A stretch of 38,403 nucleotides of DNA, taken from positions 1 to 38,403 of IMG/VR virus record IMGVR_UViG_3300030333_002938; one strand, given 5' to 3'. The stretch comes from a virus. Shown here piece by piece: positions 7,034 to 14,507 of the stretch. Numbering within the stretch: the stretch's first letter is position 1; every line of letters starts with the position of its first letter. Both the position numbers and the translations under genes were made by a program. Below the pieces are notes generated by a model. That model saw only the letters and a program-made list of their open reading frames with translations, made no database searches and was not told the origin of the DNA.

Positions 7034-7546
7034 TTAAATTTCTCCGTCTGAAAATGCCGCAATATACGGCAGATTCCGAAGCGTCTCGTCAAAGTCTAAT
7101 CCGTAGCCGATGACGAATTTATTCGGTATTTCAAAAGCAATATAGCAAGGAGTTTCGCCCGTCTCTTGTGTTCCATTCTTGGTCAACAAGCAGACGGACG
7201 AAACTGTTTTGGCGCCTTCACTCGACACGTAATTTTTTAACCATGCCATTGTATGTCCGGTATCAAAAATATCGTCAACCAGAAGCACGTCATGGCCCTT
7301 TACGTCTAAGCTAAGGTTAGTTGTTTTCGCTAACTCGCCGCGCTTTGTTTCTTCGTAGCTTTTAATCTGAATACATCCAACGCGCAAAGGCATATCAAGC
7401 AAACGAATCAAATCAGATAGAAATATAATACTGCCAGTCATTACTCCAATAATTGTCAGTGGTTTATTTTCGTAATCTTTATTAATCGCTTGCGCTACGC
7501 GTTTAACGCCTTCACGAATATCAGAAGCAGATAATAGCATTTCCAT
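7034..7546 (-). CDS. hpt: Hypoxanthine(-guanine) phosphoribosyltransferase
   Basis: The 170-residue protein carries the type I PRTase hallmarks: GVMTGS (34-39), the PRPP-binding loop VLLVDDIFDTGHTM (87-100), the flexible-loop region IKSYEETKRGELAK, and the C-terminal FVIGYGLDFDETLRNLPYIA. These fit the hypoxanthine/guanine branch closely, and the length is near the bacterial norm. It would convert hypoxanthine or guanine plus PRPP to IMP or GMP. TAATG overlap with the OB-fold gene suggests coupled translation. DpdA-type exchange releases free guanine from DNA, and FolE consumes GTP, so purine salvage would serve this phage directly. That link is inference. Confidence 0.9.
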   Translation of the reverse strand: MEMLLSASDIREGVKRVAQAINKDYENKPLTIIGVMTGSIIFLSDLIRLLDMPLRVGCIQIKSYEETKRGELAKTTNLSLDVKGHDVLLVDDIFDTGHTMAWLKNYVSSEGAKTVSSVCLLTKNGTQETGETPCYIAFEIPNKFVIGYGLDFDETLRNLPYIAAFSDGEI

Positions 7547-7890
7547 TAAAAAGGAACCTCTGCGTTATTGTATGTTACGGTCTGTGCTTGCGGCGGGGCT
7601 TCGCCAATCTGGTTAAATGTGTCCACATTCAAACTCACGAAGTATTTAATATCGCTTTGCGGATCCTTTTGCCATCCGCGACTATCGACCCAAACAAAGA
7701 ACTCGTAGGTGCTATTGATTTTAAGGTCGTCTGCCTTTACGCAATCGTCTTTTGTAAAATAGACCTCGTAGTCAGAATTGTATTTTTTATTTTTATCGTG
7801 AACGATAACGGCGCGCTTGCTAAAGCCACCCTTAAACGTTTCTGTGTCCTTTACTTTCATAACTGTGCCGGTGATTTTTAAGTCTGCCAT
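7546..7890 (-). CDS. OB-fold ssDNA-binding-like protein (DUF3127-like)
   Basis: The 114-residue protein begins with a beta-rich domain (LKITGTVMKVKDTETFKGG, then KRAVIVHDK) similar to DUF3127 proteins, which are predicted OB folds. The C-terminus is a flexible tail ending AEVPF, reminiscent of the xDIPF tip by which SSB recruits partners, though less acidic. Its neighbours are a helicase-loader-like gene and an initiator gene upstream, so a single-strand binding role in replication or annealing is likely. Binding itself is inferred. Confidence 0.6.
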   Translation of the reverse strand: MADLKITGTVMKVKDTETFKGGFSKRAVIVHDKNKKYNSDYEVYFTKDDCVKADDLKINSTYEFFVWVDSRGWQKDPQSDIKYFVSLNVDTFNQIGEAPPQAQTVTYNNAEVPF

Positions 7891-7902
7891 CGATTGAACT
7901 CC

Positions 7903-8349
7903 TTACATTTCTAATTTCTTAACTAAGTCACGAATGAATCCTCGGTAAATTCTACTGTCTGGATTTTTTCGAAACATCCGAATTGAAAACTCTGCGCTGT
8001 CTTCCATTTGGTTGATATTAAAAAGCCAGCGTATTTCGTCGTCCGTCAGATTATCAATTTTCCTTTCCAATTCGTCTGTTCCTCTTTCGTCTGGCGTTTC
8101 TTCAATAAGCCACGTGTTCGCTTTTTCAATTGCGCCTGTCGAATAATTTTTGGGCCGTCGCTCTCGTATTTCCGCGAACTTTGGAAACCATTTCAACTCC
8201 GTCGCGCAAGCGTCACAGGCAGCTTCCCAATCTGACTTAGGCCAATGTTTTATCTTTTCGTACCAAGTTCCAATTGATTGCGGCGGCTCCGTGTTCGTCA
8301 TGTTTGCAATCTTGCCGACGCCTTCCAAGAATTCGTTTTTTTCAATCAT
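7903..8349 (-). CDS. Putative helicase loader-like replication protein (G39P-type)
   Basis: The 148-residue protein has an N-terminal helical pattern, TWYEKIKHWPKSDWEAACDACA, then WFPKFAEIRERRP. This resembles the N-domain of G39P-type helicase loaders, where a WYE...L helix and PPTIAEIR motif recur. The C-terminal half is acidic (LTDDEIRWLFN) and may be the partner-binding region. It lies directly downstream of an initiator-like gene, the usual initiator-loader order. No replicative helicase is visible, so it would load the host helicase. Similarity was judged by eye. Confidence 0.5.
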   Translation of the reverse strand: MIEKNEFLEGVGKIANMTNTEPPQSIGTWYEKIKHWPKSDWEAACDACATELKWFPKFAEIRERRPKNYSTGAIEKANTWLIEETPDERGTDELERKIDNLTDDEIRWLFNINQMEDSAEFSIRMFRKNPDSRIYRGFIRDLVKKLEM

Positions 8350-8366
8350 GGCTTTGCCCTTTCGTG

Positions 8367-9107
8367 TTATTCAAATGCCTTGCGTAGAATTTCCTTAGTC
8401 CTTTCCTCTTTTGATTGCTGGAAGGTGACCGGTTTTCTTGATTCCTTTCCGTCTTCCGTTTTGCGAATCCAGCCTGCTGCGGCGCTGCGCCAGCGACTCA
8501 TTTTATTTTTGCCGACTTTCCAGTTCTTTGAATCGTAGAAATAAAAGAACTTCTCCGCCTCACTCTTAGTTGACCCATTAGCGACAAAATATTCAATACA
8601 TTGTTCAAGAATTGGAGGCTTGAAACGTTTCTGAATAACCTTGTTTTTATTTTCAGAAATAGAAACAGAATTAGAATCAGAATCATATAGAGTTTGCTTA
8701 CCATTTGCTTTAGCCCGGCTTAAGCCCGGCTTGATCTTTGCTTGACCACCTTTTCGCCCCGCGTTTTGTCGTTTTAAACTCGTCAGTTGATCCGATAAAT
8801 ACCACTCCCACATCTTCGGATGCGTCCAAGCGTTCTCGTCATCGGGGCAAACAACGAACTGCTTCCAAACAAGTTCAAATTCCTGTTGTTCGTCTTTGCT
8901 TAAGCCCAGCATAAGCGCGGCTTCAGCCCGGCTTAAATACAATCTACAGTTTCCTGAAGCATGTAGATAACAAAGTAAATCTATCAACATTGATTTCTGC
9001 GCGCGGTTCATCAAAAGAACAGTTGGGCTGGTAAGCCAATCCGTCGCGTGAAATCGAAACCACGGAAGTTTCTTTTTGTCATTTACTTTTATAGGTTCGC
9101 TTGACAT
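8367..9107 (-). CDS. Putative replication initiator (DUF1376/O-like)
   Basis: The start is the ATG at 9107, preceded by AAAGGAG. The 246-residue protein opens with PWFRFHATDWLTSPTVLLM and a winged-helix-like region with MLGLSKDE, similar to DUF1376 (YdaU) and lambda O-type replication proteins. A polar linker (about 120-160; RKGGQAKIKPG, then Ser/Asn-rich) follows. The C-terminal domain has FYFYDSKNWKVGKNKMSRWRSAAAGWIR, a motif shared by many phage replication proteins. It would bind an origin and recruit the loader encoded next to it. Confidence 0.65.
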   Translation of the reverse strand: MSSEPIKVNDKKKLPWFRFHATDWLTSPTVLLMNRAQKSMLIDLLCYLHASGNCRLYLSRAEAALMLGLSKDEQQEFELVWKQFVVCPDDENAWTHPKMWEWYLSDQLTSLKRQNAGRKGGQAKIKPGLSRAKANGKQTLYDSDSNSVSISENKNKVIQKRFKPPILEQCIEYFVANGSTKSEAEKFFYFYDSKNWKVGKNKMSRWRSAAAGWIRKTEDGKESRKPVTFQQSKEERTKEILRKAFE

Positions 9108-9128
9108 AATACTGACTCCTTTCGTGTA

Positions 9129-9160
9129 CACGTCGTGCCGACCATGCCCGGTGCGACGTG
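9129..9160 (+). terminator. Hairpin with plus-strand U tract
   Basis: A 12-bp stem with two G-U pairs (CACGTCGTGCCG / CGGTGCGACGTG) is followed on the plus strand by seven T. On the minus strand it precedes the initiator ribosome site and has no U tract. It would stop plus-strand transcription or shape the initiator mRNA leader. Confidence 0.45.
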
Positions 9161-9209
9161 TTTTTTTATTTAAAGAAAATAACAGGCTCGCTTACTAGAC
9201 GAGCCTGTT
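9161..9209 (-). terminator. Intrinsic terminator after annealing-protein gene
   Basis: AACAGGCTCG at 9181-9190 pairs perfectly with CGAGCCTGTT at 9200-9209 (10 bp, 9-base loop). On the minus strand it is followed by ATTTTCTTTAAAT. It lies 15 bases after the stop of the 9225 gene. The U tract is interrupted, so termination may be partial. Confidence 0.65.
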
Positions 9210-9224
9210 GATAAATTGACGACC

Positions 9225-10064
9225 CTATTTTGTTGCGCTTTCCAGTGCCTTTTCTAAACTGGTTTTTTGTTCCTCCACAGGCGCCTTCGTTACCGCTTTA
9301 TGATTGAACGCTTCCGCAACTGATATCTGTCCGTCTTTTATGGCGTTGAAAATTGACAGAAGCGTCACGCGATCGTCCTCCGTCCACCCGACGCCAATCG
9401 GTCGACCAATATAGTTTTCAAGAACATCGACCTGTACGCCGATCCTATTAAAACTATCGACGATCTTTGAAACGCCATCGCCGGATAAGACCTTTGCCAT
9501 GTATCGTTCAGCCATCGCCTGTAATTCCGTTCGCAAGCCGGATGATATACAGCGCAGTATGACCTCACGAACTCGTTTTGACATTTCACCTTTCAGAATC
9601 ATGCCGTAAAACTTATCGTCATTCCAGCGCTGCATCTTTCCATATCGTGTTTTATAGAACTTGGAAACGATTCCAACGTCCTGCCAAACGCGACCCCGCT
9701 GCAAGTCAGTAAATGTTGCGGTCACACGGACCTTATCTTCATCAATTTCGTCGACTTCGCAACGGATCCGATTAAATCCGTATGCCTCCGCCAGCGCTTC
9801 CGCTGCGCGAATCGAAAGACCTCGCGCATACTTCTGACGGCCCGACGGATCCGCGCTGCCGATTGGCCTGCAATAAACCATCGACTCCGCAAACGACGGA
9901 TAGGCTTCCATTTGCGAAACAATCTCTTCCTTAATCGCTTTATGATCGCGTGGATGCGCCGCCGCGAGTGACGCGATAGTTTCGTTTTCCAATTTCATTA
10001 ATGTGACGTTTGACGCCTCAAGCTGATTAGCAATAGCTAATTCGTTTTGCGAGTCAGTTGACAT
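9225..10064 (-). CDS. Putative single-strand annealing recombinase (RecT-like)
   Basis: The 279-residue protein contains GLSIRAAEALAEAYGFNRIRCEV (about 82-104), a beta segment with VRVTATFTDLQRGRVWQDVG, then a helix with FYGMILKGEMSKRVREVILRCISSGLRTELQ. This layout is seen in a widespread phage family often found beside RecB/Cas4-like nucleases. The C-terminal part (GVGWTEDDRVTLLSIFNAIKDG) is helical. A Cas4/RecB-like nuclease lies just upstream, as in exonuclease-annealase pairs. The function is inferred from fold pattern and context. The leader is the early motif (AGAAAGGAAAGAACC). Confidence 0.5.
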   Translation of the reverse strand: MSTDSQNELAIANQLEASNVTLMKLENETIASLAAAHPRDHKAIKEEIVSQMEAYPSFAESMVYCRPIGSADPSGRQKYARGLSIRAAEALAEAYGFNRIRCEVDEIDEDKVRVTATFTDLQRGRVWQDVGIVSKFYKTRYGKMQRWNDDKFYGMILKGEMSKRVREVILRCISSGLRTELQAMAERYMAKVLSGDGVSKIVDSFNRIGVQVDVLENYIGRPIGVGWTEDDRVTLLSIFNAIKDGQISVAEAFNHKAVTKAPVEEQKTSLEKALESATK

Positions 10065-10227
10065 GGTTCTTTCCTTTCTTCGTAGTTAATAAAGCAATGG
10101 CTAATCCAAACGCATGGACGCGCCCCTCGTTTCGTCGTTTCGTTTGCTCGTACTTTGCCTCAGTCGTCATGCGTCGAGCAGCAGCCTGACGATCCCGTAG
10201 TATTCGTATAATCTTCCTGCGTTCCAT
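10054..10227 (-). CDS. Small basic protein (57 aa)
   Basis: It starts at an ATG with GAAAGGAACC upstream and overlaps the annealing-protein gene by 11 bases. The product is highly basic and helical (ERRKIIRILRDRQAAARR, KYEQTKRRNEGR), so nucleic-acid binding is possible. It overlaps the small membrane-protein gene on the same strand by 68 bases; one of the two could be spurious. No family recognised. Confidence 0.4.
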   Translation of the reverse strand: MERRKIIRILRDRQAAARRMTTEAKYEQTKRRNEGRVHAFGLAIALLTTKKGKNHVN

Positions 10228-10336
10228 CGTTCCGGTTCCTTTCAAAAGCAAAGTGACTAAAGGTTAGCGCTGTGATAGTCACGGCGGCTAAACTCATTAT
10301 CAACCCCAACGTAATAAACGTGATTTGTTCAAACAT
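10160..10336 (-). CDS. Small single-pass membrane protein (58 aa)
   Basis: The ATG at 10336 has GGAGG six bases upstream. Residues 4-28 (QITFITLGLIMSLAAVTITALTF without the flanks) are hydrophobic, followed by a polar tail rich in Asn, Thr and Gly with a CC pair. It overlaps its upstream neighbour by 8 bases. The strong ribosome site favours this frame over the overlapping 57-residue basic frame. Function unknown. Confidence 0.5.
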   Translation of the reverse strand: MFEQITFITLGLIMSLAAVTITALTFSHFAFERNRNDGTQEDYTNTTGSSGCCSTHDD

Positions 10337-10520
10337 ACCTAACCTCCAACTCATGCTTGTATGCTTCAACACTTCCATCGTCGTTACTGAGGGAATAGAC
10401 CTCTCCGCAGATTCTATCGACTGTGTAGAGTCCACTGGACAGTTCATTATCAGGATCGGTAAACCAAACGGTCGCACCTTCGTAAATCAATTCCTCGTCG
10501 TAGTTAATCTCGTCCGACAT
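10329..10520 (-). CDS. Small acidic protein (63 aa)
   Basis: The start is the ATG at 10520, preceded by the early leader ACGAAAGGAGCAGGAAG. The product is acidic and beta-rich (YEGATVWFTDPDNELSSG, YTVDRICGEVYSLSNDDG), suggesting a small SH3-like or antirepressor-sized domain. No family was recognised. It belongs to a run of five short overlapping genes, typical of phage early regions that carry host-takeover proteins. Confidence 0.6.
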   Translation of the reverse strand: MSDEINYDEELIYEGATVWFTDPDNELSSGLYTVDRICGEVYSLSNDDGSVEAYKHELEVRYV

Positions 10521-10653
10521 CTTCCTGCTCCTTTCGTTTATTCCTCGCACGTTTATTAATCTCATCGACGATAAACATGCTTCCTAGTAGCCCGACACAA
10601 AAGACGACAATTACAATTGCAAATTCCATGCACAGGCATTCTTTATTAAACAT
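10504..10653 (-). CDS. Small membrane protein (49 aa)
   Basis: An open frame begins at the ATG at 10653, overlapping the upstream stop by eight bases, or at a second ATG at 10629. It has one hydrophobic helix (FAIVIVVFCVGLLGSMFIV) followed by a basic tail (NKRARNKRKEQE). It ends within the first codons of the acidic-protein gene. Neither start has a strong ribosome site. N-out/C-in topology with a positive cytoplasmic tail is expected. Confidence 0.45.
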   Translation of the reverse strand: MFNKECLCMEFAIVIVVFCVGLLGSMFIVDEINKRARNKRKEQEDVGRD

Positions 10654-11005
10654 CGTCCCAATTCTCGTCAATCAGATTGCTTTGAATCATTACGTCGCGC
10701 GAACAGATTCCGCAATCAAGTCGTCGCAATTCATGTTTGCATATTGCGTACTTACCAAGAAACTCAATCATGTAAGCCGCGCCATACCACACGCATAAAT
10801 TGTAAGCGACTTGATCCTCGTTCAATCTGTCCAAATTATTGGCGAGCCTTAATTGCGAAGCAGCGCGAAGATCAACAGCCCGCTCAAATAATTCATCCGC
10901 TAAATCTATTTGATCGAAATCCAGCAGCGTTGCTACGAATTCAAACACATGGTCGACATCTTCTTCGCTTTTGCGATACGGTTCGTCGTATTCTCTATAG
11001 GTCAT
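10646..11005 (-). CDS. Uncharacterised protein with C-terminal cysteine cluster
   Basis: The 119-residue protein starts with AGGTG five bases upstream. The first 80 residues are acidic and helical (YRKSEEDVDHVFEFVATLLD, LADELFERAVDLRAASQ). The C-terminus has CKHELRRLDCGIC near residues 89-101, a likely zinc site. No family recognised. It follows the Cas4/RecB-like nuclease gene by eight bases and may be co-expressed with it. Confidence 0.6.
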   Translation of the reverse strand: MTYREYDEPYRKSEEDVDHVFEFVATLLDFDQIDLADELFERAVDLRAASQLRLANNLDRLNEDQVAYNLCVWYGAAYMIEFLGKYAICKHELRRLDCGICSRDVMIQSNLIDENWDDV

Positions 11006-11012
11006 TGCGCAC

Positions 11013-11855
11013 CTAACTTTCTAATTGGACGAGTTGTTTCGCTTTGCGTTCAGAGTTGACGTAAGGGCAAGAGTCCCAATAGCCGCACCAAGTATTCGAA
11101 CACCACCACGAGCCGGGTATTGCTGGCATAAACACACCGGCTTGAATAGCTGCCGCAGCCATGTCAATACGCTTGCCCAATGTCCGCAAGTCGTTGGCAT
11201 CGCGGATAGAGTCAACCGTAGTCCTTGTCACACCGCGCTTGCTAGATGTTAAAACATCTAAGCGGACATTGACAGGGTAAACGCCCTGCGTCACTTGATA
11301 GGCTGCGTAGCCGGTCAATTGAATACTTTCGTCCGCAAGTCCCGCTTTCGGCTTTGCTTTTGAGGTCTTCAAATCGACCACCCTTTGCGTGTCGTCAATT
11401 AAATCGATATACCCTAGTAAATCGTAGTCGCAGTCGTCCATTACGACCCGGAATTCTTGTTCAACCTTTAGCGGTTGATATTCTGGCGCCTGTTCGTCCG
11501 CATGAACCGTCGCCAGTTTGACGACTTCTTCCGTCGCTTGACTCAAGAGTTTTTTAGTTCCAATCTTTCGTTCCTCTTTCGTCAGGCTTACGTCATCACG
11601 AAACGCCGCCTCCAGTTTATCAACCGCCGTTTCAACGATATCGTTTTTTGGTAAGTCCTTCCTTGTCTCAATTTTCTGTTTGAAATTTATTTCCGCGCCG
11701 TGATGCAGCGCAGTTCCTTTTAACATCGCAACGGCAGGCGGCGCTTTTTCGTTTTCGATATATCGCCGCCGCCATTGTTCACCACAGCGCGACATCATTG
11801 CCAACTGCGAAGCGCTGAAGTGTGGTTTATTTCCTGTTTGGTCATTCCTACTCAT
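11013..11855 (-). CDS. RecB/Cas4-like PD-(D/E)XK exonuclease with likely Fe-S cluster
   Basis: The 280-residue protein has the RecB-family nuclease order: FSASQLAMMSRCGEQWRRRY with Cys24, GTALHHGAE with His51-52, LLGYIDLID with Asp151, VVDLKTSK with Asp161-x-Lys163, and QLTGYAAY. The C-terminal WCSNTWCGYWDSCPY supplies Cys252, 257 and 263, which with Cys24 would make a 4Fe-4S site as in Cas4 and AddB. Such enzymes resect DNA ends. Pairing with the annealing protein at 9225-10064 suggests a phage recombination pair; Cas4-like adaptation is unlikely without Cas genes. Confidence 0.8.
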   Translation of the reverse strand: MSRNDQTGNKPHFSASQLAMMSRCGEQWRRRYIENEKAPPAVAMLKGTALHHGAEINFKQKIETRKDLPKNDIVETAVDKLEAAFRDDVSLTKEERKIGTKKLLSQATEEVVKLATVHADEQAPEYQPLKVEQEFRVVMDDCDYDLLGYIDLIDDTQRVVDLKTSKAKPKAGLADESIQLTGYAAYQVTQGVYPVNVRLDVLTSSKRGVTRTTVDSIRDANDLRTLGKRIDMAAAAIQAGVFMPAIPGSWWCSNTWCGYWDSCPYVNSERKAKQLVQLES

Positions 11856-12102
11856 TACTTACTTTTCCTTTCGGTTCGTGCATCCGTTGAATATGTTGAT
11901 GCAGCCAGACAACATCCTCGCGCGACAGAGCGCGAAAGAACTTATTCGGTGCAGCTTGAACGGTTATGCCAAGTTCCGGCAAATCTCGCAGCCAACGATT
12001 AATCGTCCGACTCGTGCAGCCAATAACCTCCGCAATAATATTGGGTGACATGTAATCGGGTAATGCTTCCTCGTCTATCGATTCGTTTACTTTTGCTCGC
12101 AT
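11848..12102 (-). CDS. Helix-turn-helix DNA-binding protein (84 aa)
   Basis: The start is the ATG at 12102, with AAAGGAAT upstream and just past a terminator; longer frames would cross that terminator. MSPNIIAEVIGCTSRTINRWLRDL near residues 18-42 (shown here as two helices joined by a turn) is a helix-turn-helix of the excisionase/MerR-like helix_turn_helix_17 type, followed by a wing (FFRALSREDVVWLHQHI). As the first gene after a terminator, it may control the recombination and replication genes that follow. No other regulator was found in the genome. Confidence 0.65.
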   Translation of the reverse strand: MRAKVNESIDEEALPDYMSPNIIAEVIGCTSRTINRWLRDLPELGITVQAAPNKFFRALSREDVVWLHQHIQRMHEPKGKVSNE

Positions 12103-12114
12103 GATATTCCTTTC

Positions 12115-12138
12115 AAAAAAAAGGGCGGTTGCCCGCCC
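12115..12138 (-). terminator. Strong intrinsic terminator with GCAA tetraloop
   Basis: On the minus strand GGGCGG, loop GCAA and CCGCCC form a GC-only 6-bp stem capped by a GNRA loop and followed by eight U. It begins seven bases after the stop of the VWA gene and ends before the HTH gene ribosome site. It separates the MoxR/VWA block from the recombination block. Confidence 0.85.
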
Positions 12139-12145
12139 GTGTAAA

Positions 12146-13570
12146 TTAAACATCTGCGCAAACGTTAATCCCAAACGGACATCCGTAATACGCCCTTCCT
12201 GTCGAAGGTATGACGGTGACGCAATCGCGTTTCGGATCCTCACTCGGCCAGTCTGTTTCACAATCCGTAAACTGGATTATCTGATCAACGTCCAATCCTT
12301 CGACGTAGTTAAGCACCGCTCTATGACTTGTGCCACCACCGTAGAGCGTCTTGAACTCAATCGGTCCTTCGCATCTATTCCATGTGTCGTGGCCAATGAC
12401 GCTAGTATCGTGGTAGACAATCTCGATTCGATCAACGTTCGTGACCGACTCAACCAAGTCATTCATTAGCCGCACCCACAAAGGAAAGTAATCAACACAG
12501 CTTCCGCTGCAATCAACTACTAGCGCAACAGAGTTGCCATTACGCCGCTTCGTACCCGGCATAAACGAGTCTTGTGATTGACAGCGACGACTTCTCCGCG
12601 ACCAATCGATGCGTCGGTCACCGCCCGGACGCAATGCGTCAATGACAACGTCCTGCCATTGCTGCCCAGCCAGACCTGTTTCCTCAGTACATTCGTTCAG
12701 ACAAACGTGATCCCGTGAGCGACTTACCCCGCGATTGACATGCACGCTTTTTAACTCGTCAGGATTACCAAGTTCACCAAACTCGTCCGCGATCAAATCA
12801 GCAGCAGTCCCGACCACTTCCGGCATGTCTTCGATATCTTCACCGGGATAGAAGTCGCTGCGAAAGGATCCCGCCGCGTGAACTCCGTCCATGACCCGAG
12901 AATCGCCCGTCTCGGCTCCAGATTGGCCGTCAGACGGCCCGTTTTCCTGTCCGGCGTCCGAATTATCGCTTCCCTGCGAATCGGCGCCAGAATCGCCCGT
13001 CTCGGCTCCGTCGCTTGACGGCTCCATATTTGCGCCAGAATCGCCCGTTTCCTGTCCGGCATCCGAATTATCGCTTTTCTGCGAATCGGCGCCAGAATCG
13101 CCCGTCTGCGCGTCTGGCTGGCTATCCTTGGCATCCTTCAATTGATCGTTATACCACTCCATTCTTGGCGCGTAGTAGTCGACCCAACACAGACCCGGCT
13201 CACAGCCGATGTCGGCAGGATGCGTCCCGCCGTCAGGAAGTGAAACCCACTTGGCGATCACGCTGTTTATTTCGTCATCCATCGCGTAGTTCGCAACGAC
13301 ATGATTCGTCAACCCAGAGTCGTTGTACTGATCGTGATGACGAAACAAAACGTGCATCACCTCGTGCATCAGCAAACCCTTTTTCTGCTCCCGTTTGAGT
13401 GAATCAAAAAACGCAGGATTAATTAGCAAAGCCGTTCCATCTGTCGCGGCTGTTTCAATCCTGTCGGTTTCAATCACCCGCAAATGCAAAAGCGAATTTG
13501 CGAGTGATACCCACAACGGACGATCGCTCAAAAGCAATTCAAATAAAATCTGTTGGTATGAACTCTTCAT
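12146..13570 (-). CDS. Metallopeptidase-like / VWA-like protein (DUF2201 type)
   Basis: The 474-residue protein starts at the ATG at 13570 with GAGGGCG upstream. Residues 69-78 hold HEVMHVLFRH, an HExxH-type zinc motif, inside the metallopeptidase-like N-domain of DUF2201 proteins. An acidic, Ser/Gly/Asp-rich repeat linker spans about 154-225. The C-domain is VWA-like: VVDCSGS (351-357) gives the MIDAS DxSxS, with later TLYGGGTSH and IIQFTDCETDW. It belongs with the upstream MoxR-type AAA+ ATPase, since MoxR and VWA proteins act together in metal insertion or complex remodelling. The substrate is unknown; a phage assembly or host-takeover chaperone is the inference. Confidence 0.8.
   Translation of the reverse strand: MKSSYQQILFELLLSDRPLWVSLANSLLHLRVIETDRIETAATDGTALLINPAFFDSLKREQKKGLLMHEVMHVLFRHHDQYNDSGLTNHVVANYAMDDEINSVIAKWVSLPDGGTHPADIGCEPGLCWVDYYAPRMEWYNDQLKDAKDSQPDAQTGDSGADSQKSDNSDAGQETGDSGANMEPSSDGAETGDSGADSQGSDNSDAGQENGPSDGQSGAETGDSRVMDGVHAAGSFRSDFYPGEDIEDMPEVVGTAADLIADEFGELGNPDELKSVHVNRGVSRSRDHVCLNECTEETGLAGQQWQDVVIDALRPGGDRRIDWSRRSRRCQSQDSFMPGTKRRNGNSVALVVDCSGSCVDYFPLWVRLMNDLVESVTNVDRIEIVYHDTSVIGHDTWNRCEGPIEFKTLYGGGTSHRAVLNYVEGLDVDQIIQFTDCETDWPSEDPKRDCVTVIPSTGRAYYGCPFGINVCADV
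12896..13111 (-). repeat. Coding repeats in linker of the VWA protein
   Basis: Near-identical blocks encode ETGDSGADSQ, SDNSDAGQE and similar, in about four copies. The DNA shares long exact words (GAATCGCCCGTCTCGGCTCC on the plus strand). Recent duplication of linker units is the simplest explanation. Confidence 0.8.
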
Positions 13571-13580
13571 TGTTACGCCC

Positions 13581-14483
13581 TCATTTGATGTACTGGAGAA
13601 TTGCAAGTGCTTCCAAGGCTTCCGCGTCCTCGTTAATATCTTGCAAAATGTTTTGGGATCCTTCAAACGCCGATTGAATAGCGTCTGCCGTTTCTTGCAA
13701 AGCGTCTAGTTCCTTTTGAACTCGATCACGCTTTTTCTTCGCGCGCTTTCGCTCCGATTTATCTCCGCAATTAATTGCGGAGTTATGTTCGGTCAATTCC
13801 TTTTTCAATTCCGCGTATTGATCCTCCAATTGCTGACGAGCGTTATCGATAATCGCGCGCATTGTATTGGGGTCTGTTCCGCACTTGCAGCGATACAGGA
13901 CGTTGCCTGTTTTCTCCAGCGACTCCGCAAACGTTTTCAATCGATCCAGCGCGCAGGATGGAACAAAAAACGCTCCACCTCTTTCTCGCACTCGAACAGC
14001 GTTAAATTGTTCGACCAGAATCTTGCCAAGGTGATGCGATACCCGACCGGCCGATACCGCGCCATAATACTTATCGACCAACTCCGTCAATTGTAAATCC
14101 GGTTGCCAATCGATATCGCGTCCATTTTGAACACGCGCCTCCAAGTCAGCGGGCGCTTTTTCAATTTGCCAGTACGCCGATACATCAAAGTCACCCTCCA
14201 ACACGATGCGATAAATATCTCGCGTGAAGTAATCGTTTCTCGTATCCTCAACTGACTCCTTTAAAACAACCATCGCATTGAGCTTGTCGTTTTTACGAAT
14301 CAAACAATCGCGCCCGAAACGTTCCTTTAAAGCCAATTTCAACGCGTCGTCTTTGCTAATCGTCCCCCAAGTAATCGACTTATATCCGTCGACCAATTCT
14401 AGGTCATCCTTTTTCGTCATTGTTGAGGACCAAAAAACAATCTCGCCCGATACCAAGTCAAATTCTTTTGTGTTCGTAGTCAT
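13581..14483 (-). CDS. Uncharacterised coiled-coil protein between MoxR and VWA genes
   Basis: The 300-residue protein has a mixed alpha/beta N-terminal region (about 1-110), a middle domain with FFVPSCALDRLKTF (172-185), a YRCKCG pair near 197-202, and a long charged helix from about 207 to 285 with heptad-like spacing (QLEDQYAELKKELTEHN, RVQKELDALQETADAIQ). It is fixed between the AAA+ ATPase and the VWA gene, so it probably bridges them or is their client. No family was assigned. The leader is the exact early motif CACGAAAGGAAAGAACC. Confidence 0.7.
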   Translation of the reverse strand: MTTNTKEFDLVSGEIVFWSSTMTKKDDLELVDGYKSITWGTISKDDALKLALKERFGRDCLIRKNDKLNAMVVLKESVEDTRNDYFTRDIYRIVLEGDFDVSAYWQIEKAPADLEARVQNGRDIDWQPDLQLTELVDKYYGAVSAGRVSHHLGKILVEQFNAVRVRERGGAFFVPSCALDRLKTFAESLEKTGNVLYRCKCGTDPNTMRAIIDNARQQLEDQYAELKKELTEHNSAINCGDKSERKRAKKKRDRVQKELDALQETADAIQSAFEGSQNILQDINEDAEALEALAILQYIK

Positions 14484-14507
14484 GGTTCTTTCCTTTCGTG
14501 ATATTCA

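Noticed and set aside
11013-11855. Cas4 of a CRISPR system
   Set aside because: No Cas1, Cas2 or array nearby; context is phage recombination.
12891-13145. Repeats in the VWA gene considered as a CRISPR or iteron array
   Set aside because: Units encode in-frame acidic peptide repeats and have no spacers.
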